NCBI RefSeq assembly: GCF_019795295.1
Contig: NZ_JAIMCG010000018.1
Span: 1 to 64,000, forward strand
DNA from: Cupriavidus sp. AU9028
GTDB taxonomy: Bacteria > Pseudomonadota > Gammaproteobacteria > Burkholderiales > Burkholderiaceae
Direction: 5' to 3'
Length of the DNA stretch: 64,000 nucleotides
Shown here one piece after another: positions 51,961 through 61,087 of the stretch. The first letter of the stretch is position 1. The number at the start of each line of letters is the position of its first letter. A program made the translations under genes and the position numbers. The notes beneath the pieces were generated by a model that saw only the letters and a list, made by a program, of their open reading frames with translations, had not been told where the DNA came from and did no database searches.

Positions 51961-52275
51961 ATGCCCAAGCGCGAACGGACCGGCCGCGCGTTGCAGGACG
52001 AAGTCAGCCGCCGCATTCAGCGGCTGGACGAAATCGTGGAGGACGGGGTGCGCGTCAGAGTGCCGCAGCCGCAGCCGCATCCTCGCGATGTCCGCGGTCG
52101 CAACTGGGATATGCAGGGCTTCAGCCACGTGCGCGGATACGAACGAGCGATCCGCGCGGTGGTGGACAAGGTGCGGGACGAGTACGACCTGGCGCCAGAG
52201 TTGACGCGCGGCGATCCGTTTGCGCCGGTGCAGCAGGCCGACCAGGAACGGGCAGCGCAGAACCCGTTCGGCTGA
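51961..52275 (+). CDS. Hypothetical protein
   Basis: 104-residue charged protein, MPKRERTGRALQDEVSRRIQ at the start, with a predicted helical first third, a Pro/Gln segment (VRVPQPQPHPRD), and GYERAIRAVVDKVRDEYDLA. GGGAGA precedes ATG 51961. It is divergent from the DUF2188 genes. Not recognised; no motif points to a function. Confidence 0.6.
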   Translation: MPKRERTGRALQDEVSRRIQRLDEIVEDGVRVRVPQPQPHPRDVRGRNWDMQGFSHVRGYERAIRAVVDKVRDEYDLAPELTRGDPFAPVQQADQERAAQNPFG

Positions 52276-52308
52276 CCCCGGCGCTGCGCCGGGACGTGCC
52301 CGGCCGGA

Positions 52309-53283
52309 TCAATCCGATGTGGGCAGCGCGCCGGCCGGCGGCTGGGTTTGCGGTGCCTGGGGGACACCGGCCGCAACGTAGCGGAGAATGGTCTTCGCCA
52401 GGGCCTTGCCCTGTTCGCCCAGCTGCAGGTATTCGGCAGCAAGTGCCGCATTCTGCCGGATATGGTGGTCGGAGAACATCGAGGCGATCACGATGCCGCG
52501 GTCGCCCGCCATGCTCAGCGCGAAGTACATCGCGAGCTGGTTGTCGTCCAGCCGCGGCAATCCCAGCTCGGCGAGCGCCGCCCGCACGGCGGGCTGCGCC
52601 GCGCTCTCGGCGAGGCCAGCCGGCCCGCCAGCGTACGGCCGGGACACGAACCAGGTCTTGCCCTCTCCCTCCGGCACGGGCAGCCGGTCCAGCAGGTTCA
52701 GATTGGCCTCGAACAGCACCGCCTGCGCCCGGCTGGCAGTGGGGGAGTACACCATGTCGGCGGACTCGGCTGTCAAGCCCCAATGCCGGATCTTGCCGTC
52801 GCGCTGCGCGTCTTCGAGAAAGCGCAGCAGTTCATCGGTCACGACTTCGGACGAGGGCGGGTCGTGGATCATGTAGTAATCGATGTAGCCGGTACGGAGC
52901 TGCCGCAGCGATTCCTCCAGGCAGTCGCGTGCATAGTCCACCGCGTAGTTCCGGTTGGCCAGGGCGACGCGGGACGCGGCGCTGACCATCTTCTGGCCGC
53001 CCGGCAGCCGCTTGAGCCAGCCGCGTGCAAAGCTCTTGGCCAGGCCAAGCGCGCGCGTATTGCGCGGCGGCACCACGCCGAACTTGGTGGTGACGGTCAG
53101 GTCCTGGCGCTTGTCGGCGATGAATTCGCCCAGCAGGCCCTCGGCTTCTCCAAAGCCGTACGAACGGGCGACATCGAAATGGCGGATGCCATTGTCGTAA
53201 GCCGTATGGAGGGCTCGCAAGGCATCCTTCTTTCCCACCCGGCCCAGGATGGGGGCACAGCCAAATCCCAATCGGGTCGACAT
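52309..53283 (-). CDS. Aldo/keto reductase family protein
   Basis: 324-residue NAD(P)H oxidoreductase. The catalytic tetrad is visible: Asp and Tyr in HFDVARSYGFGEAEGLLG, Lys in TVTTKFG and His in YYMIHDPP. The C-terminal part past about 290 is a Pro/Gln-rich tail. It is 23 bases downstream of the GMC oxidoreductase gene and co-oriented, so the two form a redox pair. Confidence 0.9.
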   Translation of the reverse strand: MSTRLGFGCAPILGRVGKKDALRALHTAYDNGIRHFDVARSYGFGEAEGLLGEFIADKRQDLTVTTKFGVVPPRNTRALGLAKSFARGWLKRLPGGQKMVSAASRVALANRNYAVDYARDCLEESLRQLRTGYIDYYMIHDPPSSEVVTDELLRFLEDAQRDGKIRHWGLTAESADMVYSPTASRAQAVLFEANLNLLDRLPVPEGEGKTWFVSRPYAGGPAGLAESAAQPAVRAALAELGLPRLDDNQLAMYFALSMAGDRGIVIASMFSDHHIRQNAALAAEYLQLGEQGKALAKTILRYVAAGVPQAPQTQPPAGALPTSD

Positions 53284-53306
53284 TCAACACTCCAGCAGGA
53301 CAGATC

Positions 53307-55061
53307 TCACTGCGCGGTCTCGACAACGCGATCGGCAATGGTCTGGGCATTCGCACGGGCGACAGCTTGCGAACTGCTCTGCGCTGTCTGCGTGGCAAGG
53401 CCGTCGGCAATATGGTCTGCCAGACGGGCAGAGAGCGCCAGAATGGTCAGCGTCGGGTTGGCCTGACCGGAGGACGGAAATACGGCGCTGCTGGCTACGT
53501 AGAGATTCTCGGTGCCGAACACGCGGCAGTTGGGATCGACCACGCCATCGCGCCAGTGCGACGCCATGCGCGCGGTGCCGATCTGATGGAAACCATCGGC
53601 GGCCTGTGCCAGCGCGGCCTCGATACGTTGTTCGTCCTTGTACCAGTATTCGAGCTGGCCCACGCCGGTCCGGCGCAGATGGCTGTCGAGCAGGGCATGG
53701 CAACGGATGACCGACTCGGCGTCGGCGTGCTGGTAGCGCAGGTCGATCTTGAGCCGCCGCATGCCGTGGCAGTCGGTGCTGTCGGCGAGGCTGACGCGGC
53801 TGTCCCACGAGGGCAGTTGCTCGGCATGATAATGCAGCGCATAGACGTTGCGCGGGCTGCGCAGGAAGAAGCCCGGCAGGCGCGGGCGCGCGAAATAGCG
53901 CCGGTAGACGAAGGGCGGCACGAAGGCGGCAATGCGCGGCAGATCGCGGCTGACATTGCGCAGATGCGCGAGCTGGTCGCGCCGTTCGCTGGCGCTGGTG
54001 ACCAGTTTGGCGATCGCGGGCGGCGCGAGGAAGCGGCTGATGACCGGCGTGCGAAGCGCCAGGTAGGCGAAGGACAGGATGCCGTTGCCATGCGCGGGAT
54101 CCGCGGGAGGATGGTTGTCCAGCCACATCGCGGTATTGAGCAACCGCTGCTCGCGCTGCACGCGAGCGGGCACGGTGAAGCGGCGGCGAGCATAGAATCC
54201 GTCGCGATCGCGCTCGAAGTGGTAGACCGTTTTCGCGGCGTCCGAGTGGAAGCGTACGCTGGCGATCTTGCCGGAGATATGTCCCATGTAGTGCCGGCCC
54301 AGCATGCCGCTGCGATTGCCGAGCCGGTCGCCGTGCCGCGCATTCGCGTTGAGCAGCAGGCGCGTGACTTCCAGCCCGCCGCAGGCCAGCACGAAGCGGT
54401 CGGCCTGGATGCGCGTGCGGGTGCTGCCGCTGGCCACCACGATGCTGGCGATGCGATCGCTGCCGGGCATCGGCTCGATCTCGACGCAGGTGGCGTTCAG
54501 CAGCAGGCCGGCCGAGGGGTCCTGCTCGAACCACTTGCGGTAGCGGCGCGCGAAGTTCGGCTCGCCGCTCCAGCGTTCGAGTTCAGAGGCCATGACATCG
54601 CCATCCTGGAAGCCGGCGGCGATGGCCATCCGCGCAGTCTTCGCGTCGAGGCGATCGAGCGTGAAGGCCGGTTGTCCGCAGTTGGCGTACTCGCAGGCCT
54701 TGGCATACCAGGGGGCGAGGGTGTCGATGGAGAACGGCCAAAATGCGCCGGGCGCGTAGTCGCGTTCCTCGAAGTCGATCGGGTCGAAGGGGATGCAGCG
54801 GCCGCCCCACAGCCACGAGGTGCCGCCGAACGCGCGGCGCACGGCGTCCTGCATGGGCGCGTGACGTTTGCCGTCGACAATCTCGGCGTCGCACATCGCC
54901 TGGGCGTCGGCGTGGAAATTCTCGATGCCGCTTTCCACCAGGATCACGGGAATGCGGCGCTTGCTCAATTCCATGGCGCAGGTGATACCAGCCGGCCCGG
55001 AGCCGACGATGCAGACACCAGTCGTCAAGGTTGTTGCGTGCGTAGATGGGCGCAGTACCAT
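53307..55061 (-). CDS. GMC-family FAD oxidoreductase
   Basis: 584-residue flavoenzyme. The N-terminal FAD Rossmann motif is VCIVGSGPAGITCAMELSKR, preceded by MVLRPSTHATTLTT; the C-terminal GMC domain has IGTARMASHWRDGVVDPNCR, then VFGTENLYVASSAVFPSSGQ and ANPTLTILALSARLADHIA. GMC enzymes oxidise alcohols or sugars, and relatives of this type occur in exopolysaccharide loci. The start at 55061 was chosen as the first Met giving a short lead into the FAD motif. Confidence 0.88.
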   Translation of the reverse strand: MVLRPSTHATTLTTGVCIVGSGPAGITCAMELSKRRIPVILVESGIENFHADAQAMCDAEIVDGKRHAPMQDAVRRAFGGTSWLWGGRCIPFDPIDFEERDYAPGAFWPFSIDTLAPWYAKACEYANCGQPAFTLDRLDAKTARMAIAAGFQDGDVMASELERWSGEPNFARRYRKWFEQDPSAGLLLNATCVEIEPMPGSDRIASIVVASGSTRTRIQADRFVLACGGLEVTRLLLNANARHGDRLGNRSGMLGRHYMGHISGKIASVRFHSDAAKTVYHFERDRDGFYARRRFTVPARVQREQRLLNTAMWLDNHPPADPAHGNGILSFAYLALRTPVISRFLAPPAIAKLVTSASERRDQLAHLRNVSRDLPRIAAFVPPFVYRRYFARPRLPGFFLRSPRNVYALHYHAEQLPSWDSRVSLADSTDCHGMRRLKIDLRYQHADAESVIRCHALLDSHLRRTGVGQLEYWYKDEQRIEAALAQAADGFHQIGTARMASHWRDGVVDPNCRVFGTENLYVASSAVFPSSGQANPTLTILALSARLADHIADGLATQTAQSSSQAVARANAQTIADRVVETAQ

Positions 55062-55281
55062 TTGGGCTTCTCTCCGGCAGCCTCGTAGCGGGATGCCGGC
55101 GCGCACATCCCTGCCGCGCTCTCGTGGGGCGCCTGGCATTGTGGCTCGTCGGCAGGTGCCAATCTAGATTCGGCCCCGGGCATCGTCCGTGCGGTCGCGC
55201 ACGTTATGTTGCGGTACGGAAGGCGACTGTGCCAGGGGTATCACCGCCGCCACTCGTGGGCGCGATCATGATGGAGATCGA

Positions 55282-56586
55282 ATGCAGGAAAGCGGACGCG
55301 ACCAGGTCGCGGAACTGAAACGAAGCAAGGCGCAGGCGCGCAATCTGCTGCTCGGCGCGGTGCTGGTGTTTTTCGTCACGCTGGCGTTTCCGCCGGGCTT
55401 CGCGGTCGGCCTGATCCGGGCCATTGCGGAGGCGGCCATGGTGGGGGCGCTGGCCGACTGGTTCGCGGTCGCCGCGTTGTTCCGCCATATCCCGTTGCCG
55501 CTGGTCGGCGGTCATACCGCCATCATCCCTCGTCACAAGGACCAGATCGCGGACAACCTGGCGACCTTCGTGCAGGAGAAATTCCTCGATGCCGATTCGC
55601 TGGTCGAGCTGATTCGGCGCAACGACCCGGCGCAGCGGCTGGCGCACTGGCTGAGCCGCCCCGCGAATGCGCAACGGGTAGGGCGCGCGGTGCTGCGGAT
55701 CGCGAGCGGCATGCTGGAGCTGGTCGACGATGCGCGCATCCAGCGTTTTCTGCGCCGCGCCGCCCATGCGGCGATCGACCGCATCGACCTGTCCGGCTCG
55801 CTCGCGCAGATCCTCGACGCTCTTACCAGCAACGGGCGCCACCAGGAGCTGCTCGATGCTGCCATTGGGCAGCTGGTGCGGCTGCTGCAGCAGCCGTCGA
55901 CGCGCGTCTTTATCGCCGGTACCATCGTGAACTGGCTCAAGACCGAGCACCCGCTGAAGGAGAAGGTGTTGCCGACCGAATGGATCGGCACGCATGGATC
56001 GGAGATGATCGCGGACGCCGTCAACAAGGTGCTGGACCAGATCGGCGCCGACCCCGAGCATCAGCTGCGGCAGCGCTTCGACGAAGCGGTCGCGCGGCTG
56101 GTGGACCGGCTGAAGCACGATGCCGATTTCGCCCGCCGGGTGGACGACATCCGGCGCTATGTGAAGGAAGACGAGGCGCTGAACCGGTATATCGCGGGCC
56201 TGTGGGGCAATATGCGCCGCTGGCTCCAGGCCGATATCGCACGCGAGGATTCGGTGCTCGGGGGGCGGGGTGCGGATGCGGCGCGCTGGCTCGGGCAGAC
56301 GCTGAGCGCGGATGCTTCCCTGCGCGAGGCCATTGATGGACATCTGCAGGATGCGGCCCGCACGCTGGCCCCCGATTTTTCCCGCTTCCTGACCCGGCAT
56401 ATCCGCGACACCGTGCGCGGCTGGGAGGCGCGCGACATGGCGCAGGTGATCGAACTCAATATCGGCAAGGACCTGCAGCGGATCCGCATCAACGGCACCA
56501 TTGTCGGCGGGGCGATCGGATGTGGCCTCTACCTGATCTCCTGGGGCCTGACGCACTGGCGCGGCATGGTGGACGTGGGCTTCTGA
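55282..56586 (+). CDS. DUF445 family membrane protein (YjiN-like)
   Basis: 434-residue protein with two hydrophobic helices near the N-terminus (about 20-60: LLLGAVLVFFVTLAFPPGF, GALADWFAVAALFRHIPLPL), a long soluble helical domain, and a C-terminal helix (IVGGAIGCGLYLISWGLTHW). This is the DUF445/YjiN plan, of unknown function. ATG 55282 begins MQESGRDQ; GAT-rich sequence upstream offers GGAG about nine bases before. Ends shortly before the first tRNA-Lys terminator. Confidence 0.85.
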   Translation: MQESGRDQVAELKRSKAQARNLLLGAVLVFFVTLAFPPGFAVGLIRAIAEAAMVGALADWFAVAALFRHIPLPLVGGHTAIIPRHKDQIADNLATFVQEKFLDADSLVELIRRNDPAQRLAHWLSRPANAQRVGRAVLRIASGMLELVDDARIQRFLRRAAHAAIDRIDLSGSLAQILDALTSNGRHQELLDAAIGQLVRLLQQPSTRVFIAGTIVNWLKTEHPLKEKVLPTEWIGTHGSEMIADAVNKVLDQIGADPEHQLRQRFDEAVARLVDRLKHDADFARRVDDIRRYVKEDEALNRYIAGLWGNMRRWLQADIAREDSVLGGRGADAARWLGQTLSADASLREAIDGHLQDAARTLAPDFSRFLTRHIRDTVRGWEARDMAQVIELNIGKDLQRIRINGTIVGGAIGCGLYLISWGLTHWRGMVDVGF

Positions 56587-56623
56587 GCCCGGGCGTCCGG
56601 CCTGAGTCGAGCCAGGGCGCAAA

Positions 56624-56659
56624 GCAAAAACGCCGGAGGCGTGGCTGCGCTCCGGCGTT
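56624..56659 (-). terminator. Terminator of tRNA-Lys copy 1
   Basis: AACGCCGGAG (56629-56638) pairs with CTCCGGCGTT (56650-56659), with the T run on the minus strand. The same hairpin follows copy 2. Confidence 0.85.
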
Positions 56660-56681
56660 TCAACATGCTTTCGGAATTCGG

Positions 56682-56757
56682 TGGTGGGGCGTGAGTGACT
56701 CGAACACTCGACCTACGGATTAAGAGTCCGCTGCTCTACCAACTGAGCTAACGCCCC
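56682..56757 (-). tRNA. tRNA-Lys (CTT), copy 1
   Basis: 76 bases, reading GGGGCGTTAGCTCAGTTGGT from 56757, anticodon loop CTCTTAA (CTT), T-arm with GTTCGAGTC and encoded CCA. Promoter TTGCAT (56799-56794), 17 bases, TAGAAT (56776-56771). Identical in the mature region to copy 2. Confidence 0.96.
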
Positions 56758-56827
56758 AACGAAGTCCGCTATTCTAGCGCCGCGATTGCGGAAATGCAAG
56801 CCCCCCGCGCATGGCGCGGCAGGTGGC

Positions 56828-56833
56828 TACAAT
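56828..56833 (+). promoter_or_regulatory. -10 hexamer upstream of the deaminase gene
   Basis: TACAAT 62 bases before the TTG start codon at 56895. Confidence 0.45.
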
Positions 56834-56894
56834 GGCGCGCTGTTGCGGAGCCGGCCAGCCGCTGCCGCCCACCAGACCCCCGTAAGGAGCCCCC

Positions 56895-58277
56895 TTGAGA
56901 ACGTTGATCCTGACCCATGCCGACGTACTTGTCACGATGGATGCGCAGCGCCGCGAGATCCCCGACGGCGCGCTGGTGGCGCGCGGACCGGAGATCCTGT
57001 GGGTCGGGCCGACCGCGGACCTGCCGCCGACCTATCGGGCCAGTCTCGACGATGGCAGCGCGCAGCGGCTGGACATGCGTGGGCACGTCGTGATGCCGGG
57101 TCTGGTCAACACCCATCACCACATGTACCAGAGCCTGACCCGCGCGGTGCCGGCCGCGCAGAACGCGGAGCTGTTCGGCTGGCTCGAATCACTCTATCTG
57201 CTGTGGGCGCGGCTGACGCCCGAGATGATCCGGGTGTCGACGCGCACGGCGATGGCGGAGCTGATGCTGTCCGGTTGCACTACCACCAGCGACCATCTGT
57301 ACCTGTATCCGAACGGCTCGCGCCTTGACGATGCGATCGAGGCGGCCACGCAGATGGGCATGCGCTTTCATGCGGCGCGCGGTTCGATGAGCGTGGGACG
57401 CAGCCAGGGCGGCCTGCCGCCGGACTCGGTGGTGGAGCAGGAAGCGGCCATCCTGCGCGACAGCCAGCGGCTGATCGAGCAGTACCACGACGATGCGCGC
57501 CATGCCATGCTGCGCGTGGTGCTGGCGCCGTGTTCGCCGTTCTCGGTGTCGCGCGATCTGATGCGGGAGTCGGCGGCGATGGCGCGGGCCTACGGTGTCT
57601 CGCTGCATACGCACCTGGCCGAGAACGACAACGATGTCGCCTACTCCCTGGAGCGCTTCGGCATGACGCCAGCGCAGTACGCCGAGGATCTGGGCTGGGT
57701 CGGGCGCGATGTCTGGCACGCGCACTGCGTCAAGCTCGACGGCGACGGCGTGTCGCTGTTCGCGCGCACCGGCACCGGTGTCGCGCATTGCCCCTGCTCC
57801 AATATGCGCCTGGCTTCAGGCATCGCGCCGGTGCGCGCCATGCGCGATGCCGGCGTGCCGGTCGGGCTGGGCGTGGACGGCAGCGCCTCCAACGACGGTG
57901 CGCACCTGCTGGGCGAGGCGCGCCAGGCGATGCTGCTGCAGCGGGTCGGCTATGGTCCGGCGGCGATGAGCGCGCGCGAGGCGCTGGAAATCGCCACGCT
58001 GGGCGGTGCAAGGGTGCTGAACCGCGACGATATCGGCGCGCTGGCGCCCGGTATGTCGGCGGACGTCGTCGCGTTCGACCTGTCTGCGGTCGGCTATGCC
58101 GGGGCAGGGCACGATCCGGTGGCGGCGCTCGTGTTCTGCAATCCCGGCACGGTGTCGACCAGCGTGATCAACGGCCGCGTGGTGGTCAGCGAGGGCCGGC
58201 TGCTGACGGCGGATCTGCCGGCCGTGGTGGCGCGGCATCGGGAGCTGGCGCGCGAGCTGGTGCAGGGCGCGCGCTGA
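56895..58277 (+). CDS. 8-oxoguanine deaminase-type amidohydrolase
   Basis: 460-residue metal-dependent deaminase of the ATZ/TRZ group. Metal His pair in GLVNTHHHMYQSLTRAVP, a third His in HTHLAENDND, a fourth in DVWHAHCVKLDGDG, and the metal Asp in LGVDGSASNDG. The THHHMYQ-LTRA and GSASNDG signatures point to 8-oxoguanine deaminase, converting 8-oxoguanine to urate. The start codon is TTG with AAGGAG six bases upstream. The gene lies alone between two identical tRNA-Lys genes. Confidence 0.88.
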   Translation: MRTLILTHADVLVTMDAQRREIPDGALVARGPEILWVGPTADLPPTYRASLDDGSAQRLDMRGHVVMPGLVNTHHHMYQSLTRAVPAAQNAELFGWLESLYLLWARLTPEMIRVSTRTAMAELMLSGCTTTSDHLYLYPNGSRLDDAIEAATQMGMRFHAARGSMSVGRSQGGLPPDSVVEQEAAILRDSQRLIEQYHDDARHAMLRVVLAPCSPFSVSRDLMRESAAMARAYGVSLHTHLAENDNDVAYSLERFGMTPAQYAEDLGWVGRDVWHAHCVKLDGDGVSLFARTGTGVAHCPCSNMRLASGIAPVRAMRDAGVPVGLGVDGSASNDGAHLLGEARQAMLLQRVGYGPAAMSAREALEIATLGGARVLNRDDIGALAPGMSADVVAFDLSAVGYAGAGHDPVAALVFCNPGTVSTSVINGRVVVSEGRLLTADLPAVVARHRELARELVQGAR

Positions 58278-58322
58278 AGCAGGGTGGGCTGAAACAGGGC
58301 GGGCTGAAACAGGGCGGGCTGA
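58273..58322 (+). repeat. Short tandem repeat after the deaminase gene
   Basis: GGGCTGAAACAGGGC is repeated in tandem with a 15-base period from just after the stop codon; the last copies vary slightly. Non-coding. Confidence 0.7.
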
Positions 58323-58388
58323 AGCGGCGAGGCGCGGCTCGAGCAAGGCGCGCCGAAAAGAACAGGTTCGGGAAAGGCAGGACCACGA

Positions 58389-58424
58389 ACAAAAACGCCG
58401 GAGGCATGGCTGCGCTCCGGCGTT
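58389..58424 (-). terminator. Terminator of tRNA-Lys copy 2
   Basis: AACGCCGGAG (58394-58403) and CTCCGGCGTT (58415-58424) with minus-strand T run; same as copy 1 except for one base in the loop side and the flanks. Confidence 0.85.
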
Positions 58425-58447
58425 CTCATCTGGCTTTGCGAATTCGG

Positions 58448-58523
58448 TGGTGGGGCGTGAGTGACTCGAACACTCGACCTACGGATTAAGAGTCCGCTGC
58501 TCTACCAACTGAGCTAACGCCCC
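58448..58523 (-). tRNA. tRNA-Lys (CTT), copy 2
   Basis: 76 bases identical to copy 1 in the mature region, with the CTT anticodon. It has the better promoter of the two: TTGACA (58564-58559), 16 bases, TAGAAT (58542-58537). Confidence 0.96.
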
Positions 58524-58536
58524 AACGAAGAACGAG

Positions 58537-58564
58537 ATTCTAACATGATGCGCGGAAATGTCAA
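58537..58564 (-). promoter_or_regulatory. tRNA-Lys copy 2 promoter
   Basis: TTGACA at 58564-58559 and TAGAAT at 58542-58537, spacer 16. A perfect consensus -35. Confidence 0.75.
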
Positions 58565-58782
58565 CGCATCGAAACGTGCTGGTCGCAGGCCCGGCGTTTG
58601 CTTGCCTGGTGGAGCGGGTACGTGGCGCTGGGTGCGCGAGTGCAGCCGCGTGCCCGGCGGCAGCGGAACTCCGCGCGCGGATTGCAGTCTGCGACATGAC
58701 CGATCACCACGCAGGACTATTGCCGCGACGGCGGCGTAGCCATGTTAGGATGCCCAATCACTTGCAACGGAGGGCTGTACCG

Positions 58783-59046
58783 ATGGATATCAAGTTCCAG
58801 GAGCAAGATCGTTATGACATCAATAACGAAGGCTTGCTGTTTCATGCCATTGTCGACGGCCAGAAGGTGACGTGCGTGGTCACGCGCGAGGCGCTGTGGG
58901 AAGGCTTCAGTGCCGATCAGGTGCTGTCGCTGGAAGAGGCGTTCCGCGCCGGCCGTGAAACGATCGAGCGCGCGGCTGTCGTGCTGATCGAGCAGGGTGC
59001 GCCCGAGCCCATCGTGGTGAAGCGCGCGCACGTGGCGCCCGTCTGA
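58783..59046 (+). CDS. DUF1488 family protein
   Basis: 87-residue protein, MDIKFQEQDRYDINNEGLLF, VDGQKVTCVVTREALWEGFS, and a helical end SLEEAFRAGRETIERAAVVL. DUF1488 has no assigned function. The frame is open further upstream, but the family-like N-terminus begins at ATG 58783. A GGAGG at 58769-58773 is about ten bases before the ATG. Confidence 0.85.
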   Translation: MDIKFQEQDRYDINNEGLLFHAIVDGQKVTCVVTREALWEGFSADQVLSLEEAFRAGRETIERAAVVLIEQGAPEPIVVKRAHVAPV

Positions 59047-59206
59047 GGACGGATGCCAGCATCCGGACCCCGTGTCCGGCATGCACCGCAAGTCGTCAAG
59101 CGAGGCGCCGGTTCGATACCGGCGTTTCTTTTTGGGTCGATGTGGAAATCATCCCTGCGCGACGCCCTTCCCGGATGCAGCGCCCGGGCGCGCCACCGCC
59201 GCGCGA

Positions 59207-61075
59207 TCAGCGGGCGATGGTATCGGCGGAAGCTGGCCCGGCTGACGCTGGCCCGGCTGACGCTGCCTGCGCGGATTGCTGCGGATCCGCGGCAGCCGGT
59301 TCATGCCGGCACTCCTCGAACACCCTGACATTGCAGGAAGCGCAGATGCGCTGATCGAGCCTTGGCACGATGGTCTGCAGGGCCTGGCGCTTGGTGGGGA
59401 AGATATTGCCCTTGCCAAGCTTGTCCAGGAATCCGGTCTGCGCCCAGGTCTGCATCACCTGCGTGCGGGGGCGATGGAAATAGAGATCGCCGCCGATGGC
59501 GCGCCGCTCGGCCAGCTCGGCTTCCCACATTTCGGCGCCGGCCAGGTCGATGAAATTCATGCTCTTGGTCATCGCCAGCAGATGCACCTGGGTCGGGTTC
59601 TGCGCGCGCGCCTCGTGCAGGCGATCGGTCACGTACTGCACGGCGCCGAAGAAAATCGCGCCTTCCATCCGGATCAGCTTCAGCTGCGGGCATTCGGGCT
59701 GCGGGCGTCGCAGTTCGTCCAGCGGCGTGAAGCGCCGGTCGGGGTCGTCGGCGTCGGGCACCAGGGTGCGCACCGCGGGCCGCGAGGTGCGGTACAGATA
59801 AGCCACCAGCGACAGCATGGTACCGAGCAGCACGGCCATTTCCAGCCGGATCACCAGCGTGGCGACGAAGGTGCTCAGCGCGATGGCGAACTCGGTGCGC
59901 GACAGCCGGGCGATTCGCCGCAGGCGAGCGAAATCGAACAGGCCCCATGCCACCAGCAGCAGCATGGCGGCAATGGCCGCCAGCGGGATCTGCGCCAGCA
60001 CCGGCGCACTGACCGCCACCAGCACCACCAGCAGCGTCGCCGAGAACACGGCGGCCAGCGGCGTCTGGGCACCGGCCTCGAAGTTGGGCATCGAGCGGTT
60101 CAGCGAACCGCAGGACAGGTAGGCAGAGAAGAAGCCGCCGGCGATGTTCGACAGGCCCTGGCCGATGAACTCGCGATTGGCGTCGATATGCTGTCCCGAG
60201 CGCAGCGCCACGGCCTTGGCGATCGAGATCGACTGTCCCAGTGCGACGATGGTCAGCGCCGAGGCGATGCCAAGCAGATCGGGGATGGCGCGCCAGGAGA
60301 TATCGGGGACGTGGAACGGCGGCAGGGCTGCCGGAATCGGGCCAACCACGTCCACGTAATGGCCGCCGCCCCAGCCGGTGCGATTCAGCAGCAGGGCGAA
60401 CAGGAAGCCCGCCAGCAATCCGATCAGCATGAAGGGCAGGCGCCGGGAGGCGCGCCGCACCAGCAGCGTCACCGCCAGCGTGATGGCGCCGACCGCCGCC
60501 GCGCTCCAGTTGATCGTCGAGCTGTTCTCGAAGAGAAAGCGCACCACGCCGAAGGCGGTGGTGCCGGTGGGCACCTGCAGGCCGAACAGGTCCTTGAGTG
60601 CGTACAGCGCGATCAGCGCCGCCGCGCCGCAGGTGAAGCCGAGCAATACCGAGGGCGAGATGAAGTTGGCGAGCGATCCCAGCCGCAGGGTGCCGACCGC
60701 CAGCTGCAGCAGACCCACCAGCACCGTCACCGCGAGTGCCAGGTTGATGTACTCCGGACTGCCGGCGAACGCCACTGGGCTGAGCATGGCGAACAGCGCC
60801 AGCGAATTGGCGTTGGTCGGCCCGGACATCACGTGCCAGCTGGAGCCGAACAGCGCCGCGACAATGCAGGGCACCACCGCGGCGTAGATGCCATAGGCCG
60901 GCGGCAGCCCCGCCAGGGTGGCGAAGGCCACACCCTGGGGCAGCACCAGCACGGCGCCGAGCAGGCCGGCCAGCAGGTCGGCGCGCAGCGTGATGCGGTT
61001 GACCCGGCCAACCCACGCCGGCAGTAGCCGCCGCAGGCGGGCAGGGTTGCCGGCGGAAGGCGCGGTGATCGGCAT
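59207..61075 (-). CDS. SulP-family inorganic anion transporter with STAS domain
   Basis: 622-residue SLC26/SulP carrier. The transmembrane part (about 1-430) has ADLLAGLLGAVLVLPQGVAF, PAYGIYAAVVPCIVAALFG and CGSLNRSMPNFEAGAQTPLA; the cytoplasmic STAS domain (about 460-570) has LIRMEGAIFFGAVQYV, MTKSMNFIDLAGAEMWEAEL and the end of a SulP STAS fold. The last 25 or so residues are an Ala/Ser/Pro repeat coded by a 15-base tandem repeat. Substrate (sulfate, bicarbonate or a carboxylate) is not set by sequence. The xth gene starts upstream and ends 12 bases before it. Confidence 0.9.
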   Translation of the reverse strand: MPITAPSAGNPARLRRLLPAWVGRVNRITLRADLLAGLLGAVLVLPQGVAFATLAGLPPAYGIYAAVVPCIVAALFGSSWHVMSGPTNANSLALFAMLSPVAFAGSPEYINLALAVTVLVGLLQLAVGTLRLGSLANFISPSVLLGFTCGAAALIALYALKDLFGLQVPTGTTAFGVVRFLFENSSTINWSAAAVGAITLAVTLLVRRASRRLPFMLIGLLAGFLFALLLNRTGWGGGHYVDVVGPIPAALPPFHVPDISWRAIPDLLGIASALTIVALGQSISIAKAVALRSGQHIDANREFIGQGLSNIAGGFFSAYLSCGSLNRSMPNFEAGAQTPLAAVFSATLLVVLVAVSAPVLAQIPLAAIAAMLLLVAWGLFDFARLRRIARLSRTEFAIALSTFVATLVIRLEMAVLLGTMLSLVAYLYRTSRPAVRTLVPDADDPDRRFTPLDELRRPQPECPQLKLIRMEGAIFFGAVQYVTDRLHEARAQNPTQVHLLAMTKSMNFIDLAGAEMWEAELAERRAIGGDLYFHRPRTQVMQTWAQTGFLDKLGKGNIFPTKRQALQTIVPRLDQRICASCNVRVFEECRHEPAAADPQQSAQAASAGPASAGPASADTIAR

Positions 61076-61087
61076 GCGCTCGCCCCG

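Noticed and set aside
52277-52293. Hairpin CCCGGCG-CTG-CGCCGGG as a terminator
   Set aside because: No T run follows on either strand; it may still be a structure at the end of 51961-52275.
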